From Hymenobacter telluris (GTDB taxonomy: Bacteria; Bacteroidota; Bacteroidia; Cytophagales; Hymenobacteraceae), in assembly GCF_017313265.1 (NCBI RefSeq), contig NZ_JAFLQZ010000009.1, positions 124,001-188,000 of the forward strand: a DNA stretch of 64,000 nucleotides, given 5' to 3'. Below the pieces are notes generated by a model that saw nothing but the letters and a program-made list of their open reading frames with translations, had not been told where the DNA came from and did not search any database. A program made the position numbers and the translations under genes. Position 1 is the first letter of the stretch. Every line of letters starts with the position of its first letter. Shown in pieces: positions 48,253 through 55,611 of this stretch.

Positions 48253-49845
48253 ATGAAACGTTTTTCTCTTTATATGCTGGGCCTGCTTGGTGCCGCCCAG
48301 CTGCTTAGTTCCTGCGCCAAAGACTACCTCGACGAAGACCCCAAGTCGCTCTACACGCCGTCTACCACGCTGGTTGACTCGCTGGGGTTTGAGGCGGCTA
48401 TGGTGGGGTTGCAATCCGTAGTGCGCGAGCAGTACACGGCCAGCGACCGGCAGGGCCTGCTCAGCACCATGCAGGTAGGCACCGATGCCGCCATTCCGGT
48501 GCTCTCGGCCATTGAGGGCATCGAGGTACCGTACTACAACTACACCCTCATGAACTCGCAGGATGGCGGGGCCGCCTATTACTGGAGCTGGGCCTACCGC
48601 ACCATCAACAATGCCAACCAGATTATTGCGGGCACTACTACCACGGCCAGCCCCGCGCTGCGCCAAGGCTACAAAGACCGTATCAGTGCCGAGGCCCGCT
48701 TTTTCCGGGCCTACGCTTACAACCTGCTGGCTACGCTCTACGGCGGGGTGCCGCTGGTGGAAACGCCCGTTACCAGTCCGCGCATCGACTTCACGCGGGC
48801 TTCGCTGGAGCAGGTAAATGCGCTGATCATTAGTGATCTGACTACTGCCGTAGCCAACCTGCCCCAGGTAAGTTCCCGGGCCGTTAGCCAGCAGTCGCGC
48901 ATCAACCGGGGGGCGGCGCAACAGCTGCTTGGGGAGGTGTACCTACGCACCAACCAGCCCGCGCTGGCCCAAACCCAGCTCCAGAACGTAATCAGCGGCA
49001 ACCAGTACCGCTTGATTACGGCCCGCTACGGCGTGAAATCCTCGCAGCCCGGCGACTATTACTCCGACATGTTTGTGGTGGGCAACCAGCGCCGCAGCCA
49101 GGGCAACACCGAGCTGATCTGGGGCATTGAACAGCAGCTCCTGGTGCCCGGCGGCGAAACCTCGGCGCAGCAGCGCCGGGTGTGGGTGCCGGGCTACTAC
49201 AACATCAACGGCATGCTGGTGGCCGACTCGCTCGGGGGCCGGGGCGTCGGCCGTTTGCGGCTTAGCGACTGGGTGATTTACCGCCTGTACCGCAACCTGC
49301 CCAACGACATGCGGAACTCCAGGTACAACATCCGGCGCCGTTTCTACTACAACAATCCGGCCTCGGCCAACTACGGCCGCCGCGTGGTAGTCACCGGCTC
49401 CGATACCCTGCGGATTGCGCCCCACACCACCAAGTGGAACCAGTTCAACCCCAACGACGTGTTCGGTTTCGGTACCATCAAGGACCTGACCATGATGCGC
49501 CTCGGCGAAACTTACCTGCTGCTGGCTGAAGCCCAGTTCAAGCAAGGCAATACGGCCGGCGCCGCTACCAGCATCAACGTGCTGCGCACCCGCGCCCAGG
49601 CGCCGCTGGTTACCGCCGCCGACATCACCCTTGATTTCATTCTGGATGAGCGCGCCCGGGAGCTGATTGGGGAAGAGCAGCGCCGCCTCACGCTGTTGCG
49701 CACCGGCACCCTCATCGACCGGGTGACGCGCCTCAACCCCACCTTCGTGACCGGCCTGACCACCAAAAACCTGCTGCTGCCCATTCCGCAGGCAGAAATT
49801 GACCTGAACACGCAGGGCCGTCTGGAGCAAAACCCCGGCTACTAA
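48253..49845 (+). CDS. SusD/RagB-type lipoprotein 4
   Basis: A 530-residue lipoprotein partner of SusC-4, 28 nt downstream of it. Lipobox LSSC (Cys21) is followed by AKDYLDEDP, an acidic surface-export stretch. SusD features are AEARFFRAYAYNLLATLYGGVPLVETPV, INRGAAQQLLGEVYLRTNQ, MMRLGETYLLLAEAQFKQGN, FILDERARELIGEEQRRLTLLR and the terminal LEQNPGY. It is more distant from SusD-2 and SusD-3 than those are from each other. It should bind the galactan-type glycan handled by the downstream GH43 and GH35 enzymes. Confidence 0.94.
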   Translation: MKRFSLYMLGLLGAAQLLSSCAKDYLDEDPKSLYTPSTTLVDSLGFEAAMVGLQSVVREQYTASDRQGLLSTMQVGTDAAIPVLSAIEGIEVPYYNYTLMNSQDGGAAYYWSWAYRTINNANQIIAGTTTTASPALRQGYKDRISAEARFFRAYAYNLLATLYGGVPLVETPVTSPRIDFTRASLEQVNALIISDLTTAVANLPQVSSRAVSQQSRINRGAAQQLLGEVYLRTNQPALAQTQLQNVISGNQYRLITARYGVKSSQPGDYYSDMFVVGNQRRSQGNTELIWGIEQQLLVPGGETSAQQRRVWVPGYYNINGMLVADSLGGRGVGRLRLSDWVIYRLYRNLPNDMRNSRYNIRRRFYYNNPASANYGRRVVVTGSDTLRIAPHTTKWNQFNPNDVFGFGTIKDLTMMRLGETYLLLAEAQFKQGNTAGAATSINVLRTRAQAPLVTAADITLDFILDERARELIGEEQRRLTLLRTGTLIDRVTRLNPTFVTGLTTKNLLLPIPQAEIDLNTQGRLEQNPGY

Positions 49846-49907
49846 GCATGTATTTGGCGGCCTGCTACCTAACTGGTAGCAGGCGGCTATTTATCCTTCG
49901 AGTTTCT

Positions 49908-50936
49908 ATGAAATACGTATTTCCGGCCCTGCTTGGGCTATGCCTGGGGGTGGTGAGTGCCCCAGTTGCCATGGCGCAAGGCCCGTCGTCGGTTGCTGCA
50001 ACAACGGCGGCGGGCTTCCGGCCCGGCCAGCTCTGGTACGACACCGAAGGCAACGTCATCAACGCGCACGGCGGCGGGGTGCTGCTGGTGGGCAAGACGT
50101 ATTATTGGTACGGTGAAAAGCGCGCCCAGCACGAAGAGGAAGGCGTAACCGTGTACTCGTCGAAGGACCTCTACAACTGGAAGTACGAAGGCGTGGCCCT
50201 CACGCCCTCCCCCGACCCGCAACACGATATTGCGGCCGGCTGCCTGATGGAACGCCCCAAGGTCGTCTACAACAAGAAGACCGGCAAGTACGTGATGTGG
50301 TTTCACCTGGAGCTGAAGGGCAAAGGCTACAGTGCCGCCCGGGCCGGCGTGGCCGTGTCCGACAAGCCCACCGGCCCCTTCCAATACGTGAGTAGCTTCC
50401 GGCCCAACGGCAACATGTCGCGCGACATGGGCCTGTACGTGGACGACGACGGCGCGGCCTACCACATCTACTCGTCGCGGGAAAACTACGATTTGCGCCT
50501 GGCCCGCCTTTCGCCCGACTACCTGACGGCTACCACCCAGGACTCGTTGCTGTTTGCCAACCACCGCGAGGCCCCAGCGCTGTTTAAAACCGGCGGCAAA
50601 TACTACCTCATCACCAGCGGCTGCACCGGCTGGGCGCCCAACCAAGCCACCCTGCACGTGGCCGATAAACCGTTCGGACCCTGGACCTTACTCGGTGACC
50701 CCATGACCGGCCCGAACGCCAAGCTCACTTACGGCGGGCAGTCAACCTACGTGCTGCCGGTGCCGGGCAAGAAGGATGCCTTTATCTTCATGGCCGACAA
50801 GTGGAACCCCAAAGACCTGAAGGATAGCCGCTATTTGTGGCTGCCGGTGCAGTTCAAAGCCGGCCAGCCCACTATTGATTGGTTGGACCAGTGGGACCTG
50901 AGTTTTTTCAATAAGGCATCCAATAAACAGCTATAG
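49908..50936 (+). CDS. GH43 glycosidase, probable exo-beta-1,3-galactanase type (subfamily 24-like)
   Basis: A 342-residue single-domain five-blade propeller enzyme with a signal peptide (ends VAMAQG). It lacks the usual N-terminal GH43 base Asp: the position reads NVINAHGGGVLLVGKTYYWYGE. Glu115 (MERPKVVYN), Glu221 (HREAPALF) and Gln278 (GGQSTYV) have almost the same spacing as the Glu, Glu and Gln catalytic residues I recall for fungal GH43_24 exo-beta-1,3-galactanase, which uses Gln in place of the base. That enzyme removes galactose, with or without side chains, from the beta-1,3 backbone of arabinogalactan. ATG 49908 starts the signal peptide. It is 62 nt after susD-4 and 6 nt before GH35-2. 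Confidence 0.85.
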   Translation: MKYVFPALLGLCLGVVSAPVAMAQGPSSVAATTAAGFRPGQLWYDTEGNVINAHGGGVLLVGKTYYWYGEKRAQHEEEGVTVYSSKDLYNWKYEGVALTPSPDPQHDIAAGCLMERPKVVYNKKTGKYVMWFHLELKGKGYSAARAGVAVSDKPTGPFQYVSSFRPNGNMSRDMGLYVDDDGAAYHIYSSRENYDLRLARLSPDYLTATTQDSLLFANHREAPALFKTGGKYYLITSGCTGWAPNQATLHVADKPFGPWTLLGDPMTGPNAKLTYGGQSTYVLPVPGKKDAFIFMADKWNPKDLKDSRYLWLPVQFKAGQPTIDWLDQWDLSFFNKASNKQL

Positions 50937-50942
50937 CTCGTT

Positions 50943-52820
50943 ATGTATAAGCACGTTGTAGGCGCTCTGCTACTCGCTGGGCTGGGGCTGACCCCGGCTA
51001 CGCAAGCCCAAACCAAGGCCGCGGCCGCCAAGCACACCTTCGCCCTCGGCGACGAGAATTTCCTGCTCGATGGCAAGCCGTTTCAGATGATTTCCGGCGA
51101 GCTGCACTACCCGCGCATTCCGCGCGAGGCGTGGCGGCACCGCATGAAAATGGCCAAGGCCATGGGCCTGAACACCATCGGCACCTACGTGTTCTGGAAC
51201 GTGCACGAGCCCGAGCAGGGCAAGTACGACTTCTCAGGCAACAACGACATTGCCGCCTTCGTGAAAATTGCCCAGGAGGAAGGCTTATGGGTGGTGCTGC
51301 GGCCCAGCCCGTATGTGTGCGCCGAGTGGGAATTTGGCGGCTACCCGTACTGGTTGCAGAAGGATAAGAACCTGGTAGTCCGCAGCAAAGACCCCAAGTA
51401 TTTGGCCGCGTATGGCCGCTATTTGAAGGCCGTGGCCCAGCAGCTGGCGCCGCTGCAAGTCAACCACGGCGGGCCGGTGCTGATGGTGCAGGTGGAAAAC
51501 GAGTACGGCTTCTATGCCAGCGACAAAGACTATTTGGCCCTCAACCGCCAGATGTTTGTGGATGCCGGCTTCGATGGGTTGCTCTACACCTGTGACCCCG
51601 GCGAGAAAGTGAAGGAAGGCCACCTGCCGGGCTTGCTGCCGGCCGTAAATGGCTGGGACGACCCGCGCAAAGTGAAGCAGCTGGTGCGCACCTACCACGA
51701 AGGCAAAGGCCCCTACTACATTGCCGAATGGTACCCCGCCTGGTTCGACTGGTGGGGCACGCCGCACCACACGGTACCCGCTTCCAAGTACACGCCCCGC
51801 CTCGATTCGGTGCTGCGGGCCGGTATTTCCATCAACATGTATATGTTTCATGGTGGCACCACCCGGGGCTTCATGAACGGCGCCAACTACAAAGGCCCCG
51901 GCACCCGCTACGAACCCCAAACCAGCAGCTACGACTACGATGCCCCGCTGGATGAGGCCGGCAACGCCACGCCGAAGTTTATGGCGTTCCGCGGGGCCAT
52001 TGAGAAATACCTGCCCGCCGGTACCAAGCTACCCGCCGTGCCTGCGGCCAAGCCCACTATGCGCACGCCGGTAATTACCCTGAGCAGCGCCACCAATTTA
52101 TTGAGCGTGTTGCCGAAGCCGGTGGTGAGTGCTGCGCCCCAAACGTTTGAAGACCTGAACCAGGACTACGGTTTCGTGCTCTACCGCACCACGCTAGCGG
52201 GTGGCCGCACCGGCACGCTCCAGCTCAAAGACCTGCGCGACTACGCCGTGGTGCTGGTAAACGGCCAGCGCGTAGCCACCCTGGACCGCCGCCTGGAGCA
52301 GGACCAAACGGAAATCACGCTGCCCAAGGGCACTGTCACGCTCGATATTCTGGTGGAAAACCTGGGCCGCCTGAACTTCGGGCCGTTCCTGAACCAAAAC
52401 CGCAAGGGCATCACCGAGCAGGTGAGCTTCGCGGGCACTGAGGTGAAGAACTGGCAGCACTTCCGCCTGCCCTTCAACGACATCAGCAAAGTAGGCAAGG
52501 CGCCCGCCGGCAAAGCCGCCGCCGCCAACGGCCCGGTGCTGCGGCGTGGCTCCTTCACCGTAGCCACCCCTGCTGATACGTACTTCGATATGAGCCAGTG
52601 GGGTAAGGGGTGCGTGTGGCTGAACGGCCACCACCTGGGCCGCTACTGGGAAGTGGGGCCTCAGCAAACCCTGTACGTGCCCGCCGAATGGCTGAAAAAA
52701 GGCGCCAACGAAGTGGTGGTGCTGGAAATGTTGAAGCCCCAGCAAGACAAGCTGGTAGGCCTGGAAAAACCCATTCTTGATGTAGTGAAAGCTGATGGCG
52801 AAGCCCGCCGCACCAACTAG
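50943..52820 (+). CDS. GH35 beta-galactosidase 2
   Basis: A 625-residue exported enzyme (signal peptide ending ATQAQ) that removes terminal beta-galactose. It aligns almost without gaps to the GH35 at 16523: SGELHYPRIP, CAEWEFGGYPYWL, acid/base Glu187 in VENEYG, nucleophile Glu262 in AEWYPAWFDWWG, SSYDYDAPLDEAGNATPKFM and the C-terminal jelly roll with LNGHHLGRYW. Differences cluster in the linker after the barrel and around VPGLKV/DKNLVV, so the two may differ in linkage preference. It starts 6 nt after GH43, implying one transcript and joint action on galactan side chains and backbone. No sorting tail; periplasmic location expected. Confidence 0.94.
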   Translation: MYKHVVGALLLAGLGLTPATQAQTKAAAAKHTFALGDENFLLDGKPFQMISGELHYPRIPREAWRHRMKMAKAMGLNTIGTYVFWNVHEPEQGKYDFSGNNDIAAFVKIAQEEGLWVVLRPSPYVCAEWEFGGYPYWLQKDKNLVVRSKDPKYLAAYGRYLKAVAQQLAPLQVNHGGPVLMVQVENEYGFYASDKDYLALNRQMFVDAGFDGLLYTCDPGEKVKEGHLPGLLPAVNGWDDPRKVKQLVRTYHEGKGPYYIAEWYPAWFDWWGTPHHTVPASKYTPRLDSVLRAGISINMYMFHGGTTRGFMNGANYKGPGTRYEPQTSSYDYDAPLDEAGNATPKFMAFRGAIEKYLPAGTKLPAVPAAKPTMRTPVITLSSATNLLSVLPKPVVSAAPQTFEDLNQDYGFVLYRTTLAGGRTGTLQLKDLRDYAVVLVNGQRVATLDRRLEQDQTEITLPKGTVTLDILVENLGRLNFGPFLNQNRKGITEQVSFAGTEVKNWQHFRLPFNDISKVGKAPAGKAAAANGPVLRRGSFTVATPADTYFDMSQWGKGCVWLNGHHLGRYWEVGPQQTLYVPAEWLKKGANEVVVLEMLKPQQDKLVGLEKPILDVVKADGEARRTN

Positions 52821-52851
52821 AAGTTAACTCAGACGCAGTCAGAACGGGGTA

Positions 52852-52935
52852 GAGACGCATACGTGCGTCTCGTCGTTGAACGGAATCAGTTGAACGGCGC
52901 GCCCAACGAGACGCGAGTGTGCGTTTCTCCCCCCC
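52852..52935. repeat. GAGACGC hairpin repeat element
   Basis: A perfect 8-bp hairpin (GAGACGCA, loop TACG, TGCGTCTC; 52852-52871), two copies of GTTGAACGG (52875, 52889), and a second GAGACGC...GCGTTTC hairpin (52908-52927). It resembles short dispersed REP-like elements and sits between GH35-2 and the DUF2264 gene. Confidence 0.55.
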
Positions 52936-53085
52936 TGATGCACAGCTTCAGATTCCGCAAATAGCTTCTCAGACAACACGCCACCTTCCCGATTTACCTG
53001 TTTTCCACCCGTGCCAATTCCCATCTTGCTTTGTTCTGTTTCACCCAGACCTGCCCGCTCAGGTGCTCGGCACGGGCGCTTCGGC

Positions 53086-55122
53086 ATGCGTAATCTTGGT
53101 GGTGCTTTTCTGCTGAGTGTACTGCTGGCTGGTAGCGCGCAGGCGCAATCCACCGCTCCTGCTTTCTTCGACACCAACGTGGCACCGGCCACTACCAAGC
53201 TGCCTCCGTTCGTAGTCACCCAGCCCGACAAAACGCTGAGCCCATTCACCGGCATGACGCGCAAACACTGGCAGGAGGCGGCCCGGTATCTGCTGGCGGG
53301 TGCGTTCAGCTACGTCCGGACCCTCGACGACCCCATGCAGTTCCCGAAGGAGCCCGGCAAAAGCTACCCCCGCAACCCCGGCCAGGTGCCCACCGAAAAG
53401 CTGGAAGGCTTGTGTCGCACGCTGTTTATGGCCGCACCGCTGCTCAAGGAAAACCCCGCGCTGGCGCTGAACAACGTGAAAGTGGCCGACTATTACCGGC
53501 ATCAACTCACTGAACTGGTGAACCCAGCCAGCCCAACCTACATCAAGCCCCGCGCGGCCAATGGCGGCCCCAGCCAGAACCTGGTGGAGTTTGGCGGGCT
53601 GGCCGTGGCCCTGTTTGCGGCCCCCGAAATCCTGTGGAATCCGCTGCCAAAGGCCACCAAAGATGCATTGGTAGCCACCATGCTCAGCTACGGCGACGGC
53701 CCCACAGTGCCCCAGAACTGGCGCTACTTCAACATCTTCATCCTCAGTTTCTTTGAAAGCCAGGGCTACCCGGTCAATGAGAAGCTGTTGGAAGAGTACC
53801 TGCAAAAACAGCTCACGCACTACCGCGGCGCGGGCTGGTATGATGATGCGCCCTCGTTCGACTACTACAGCATGTGGGCGTTTCAGATGTACGGCCGGTT
53901 GTGGAGCGAGTACTACGGCCGGCAGCACTACCCGCAGATAGCCCAGCAGCTCACTGCCAATTTCGCGCCGCTTGCCGACGGGTATCCCCGTATGTTTGGG
54001 CGTGATGGCCAGATGATTATGTGGGGCCGCAGCATCACCTACCGCTTTGCGGCGGTGGTACCCTTCCCGCTGATGGGGTTGCAGCCCGACGCAGCTACCA
54101 ACTTCGGCTGGATGCGGCGCATTGCCTCGGGGGCCATGCTGCAATTCCTGGAAAACCCTGATTTCCTGGAAGACAACGTGCCCACGCTGGGGTTCTACGG
54201 CTCCTTCGAGCCGGCCGTGCAGCCGTATAGCTGCCGGGGCAGCGTGTACTGGATGGGCAAGGCGTTTCTGGGGCTGCTGACCCCGGCCGACAGCCCCTTC
54301 TGGACTGCCCCCGAAAACGAAGGCCCCTGGGCGAAGGAGCTGGCGCCGGGTACGGTGTTCAACAAGTTGGAAACCGGCCCTAACCTGCTGGTAACCAACT
54401 ACCCCAACACGGGCGCGGCCGAACTGCGCACTGCCCCCCACCAGCCCTTCAGCGACCCATACCGCCACGACGAAAATTACAACCGCCTCAGCTACAACAG
54501 CGCCTTCCCGTGGCAAGCCGACGGCCCCAACGGCGAGGTGGCCATGAACTACGTGTTCAAAAACAAGGAAAACCAGTGGGAGCCGCTGCGCCTCTACACC
54601 TTCGAAGGGTTCGAGGATGGCGTGTACTACCGCAACGCGGTGCTGGAAAGTAACAAGAACATCAGCCTGCACCTGGCCGATATGCCCTTGCCCAACGGCA
54701 TCCTGCGCCTCGACCAAAACACCAGCACCGAAGCCGCCGCCGTGCGCCTGGGCCACTACGCGCTGCCCAACCTGACCGGCACCATCAAGCGCAGCACCCG
54801 CAAAGTGAAAGGCCACGAAGTCCGCATCATCGACAACGGTACCTACCAGCTGGCCTTGGTTTCGCTCAGCGGCTGGCAAAACCTGGAAACCCTGGATACC
54901 AACGGCCTACATCCCGTGAAGCCTGGCAGCACTGTACTTAACGTGTCGGGCAACCTGGCCCCCAACCAACCCACGCTGTATGCTACGCTTATGCTCTGGA
55001 AGAAGTCGGGGGCCAGCTGGAGCACCAAGGAGCTGCTACCGGTGAAAAAGCTGACCCCTGCTGCCGCCGGCGTGCTGGTGGAAATGGCCAACGGCGACAA
55101 AAAGACTGTGAAATTCAAGTAG
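53086..55122 (+). CDS. DUF2264 family protein, probable glycoside hydrolase
   Basis: A 678-residue exported protein (signal peptide ending GSAQAQ). The N-terminal ~400 residues have DUF2264 features, an alpha/alpha-barrel-like set of helices with KHWQEAARYLLAGAFSYV, GPSQNLVEFGGLAVALFAAPE, NWRYFNIFILSFFESQGYPVN, YDDAPSFDYYSMWAFQMYGRLW and FGRDGQMIMWGRSITYRFA; the C-terminal part is a beta-sandwich. I recall that some DUF2264 proteins from Bacteroides arabinogalactan loci were found to be beta-glucuronidases (placed in GH154), but that assignment is from memory. The position after GH43 and GH35 fits. ATG 53086 starts the signal peptide. The 265-nt gap upstream holds a repeat but no clear promoter. 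A terminator follows. Confidence 0.8.
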   Translation: MRNLGGAFLLSVLLAGSAQAQSTAPAFFDTNVAPATTKLPPFVVTQPDKTLSPFTGMTRKHWQEAARYLLAGAFSYVRTLDDPMQFPKEPGKSYPRNPGQVPTEKLEGLCRTLFMAAPLLKENPALALNNVKVADYYRHQLTELVNPASPTYIKPRAANGGPSQNLVEFGGLAVALFAAPEILWNPLPKATKDALVATMLSYGDGPTVPQNWRYFNIFILSFFESQGYPVNEKLLEEYLQKQLTHYRGAGWYDDAPSFDYYSMWAFQMYGRLWSEYYGRQHYPQIAQQLTANFAPLADGYPRMFGRDGQMIMWGRSITYRFAAVVPFPLMGLQPDAATNFGWMRRIASGAMLQFLENPDFLEDNVPTLGFYGSFEPAVQPYSCRGSVYWMGKAFLGLLTPADSPFWTAPENEGPWAKELAPGTVFNKLETGPNLLVTNYPNTGAAELRTAPHQPFSDPYRHDENYNRLSYNSAFPWQADGPNGEVAMNYVFKNKENQWEPLRLYTFEGFEDGVYYRNAVLESNKNISLHLADMPLPNGILRLDQNTSTEAAAVRLGHYALPNLTGTIKRSTRKVKGHEVRIIDNGTYQLALVSLSGWQNLETLDTNGLHPVKPGSTVLNVSGNLAPNQPTLYATLMLWKKSGASWSTKELLPVKKLTPAAAGVLVEMANGDKKTVKFK

Positions 55123-55142
55123 CTACCTGCTACCCATATACT

Positions 55143-55323
55143 AAACTACGCAACGTGCGGTGCCGGCCGCAGTATTTAAATCTGGATTGTTCGCCTGTTG
55201 AAATGGGAGGCGAAACGGTGCCAGATTAGGTGAAAAAGGAAGTGCTGCGCTTCTTCGGGAGTGACGGTCGGAGAGGAGTGGGAACCTTGCCGGCCAGTAG
55301 TTGGCACCGCACGTTCGTAGTTT
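55143..55323. repeat. Possible MITE-like element with 21-22 nt terminal inverted repeats
   Basis: AAACTACGcAACGTGCGGTGCC (55143-55164) is repeated inverted at 55303-55323, differing by one extra base. The 138-nt interior has no gene. No clear target duplication is visible. It could also be a folded 3' untranslated region. Confidence 0.45.
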
Positions 55324-55340
55324 TAAGTAGTTGCCAAACC

Positions 55341-55395
55341 AGCCCGTGGCGCCATCAGGAAGACATTTTTCCTGGCGGCGCCACGGGCTTTTGTG
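55341..55395 (+). terminator. Strong intrinsic terminator closing the SusC-4 operon
   Basis: A perfect 13-bp stem (AGCCCGTGGCGCC at 55341-55353 with its complement at 55377-55389), an inner CAGGAA/TTCCTG pairing, and a TTTTGTG tail. Confidence 0.85.
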
Positions 55396-55469
55396 TTTTA
55401 CGCCACATGTGAGGCGCCCCGCTAGAACGACAATAGAGGCCATTTTCAGCTAAGCTTAGTAGCCGAATA

Positions 55470-55528
55470 TACCCCTGGCTTTTGCGTGAAATAGCCCCCG
55501 CCGGCGCGGAGGGAGGTGGGTACTATTA
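55470..55528 (+). promoter_or_regulatory. Candidate HTCS operator E plus -7-like element, upstream of the GH128-like gene
   Basis: TACCCC (55470), CTTTT (55479), GTG (55486) and GCCCCC (55494-55499), each spaced as in site D. A weak -7-like TACTATTA starts at 55521, 37 nt from the core GC at 55484. Confidence 0.5.
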
Positions 55529-55611
55529 CGAGTAGTTACGTCGGGCGGCCACTGCACAAGCAGGCGCCGGTAGTAGCTTCTGGTTCTGCTTTCCTCCCCA
55601 AATCCCCACAT

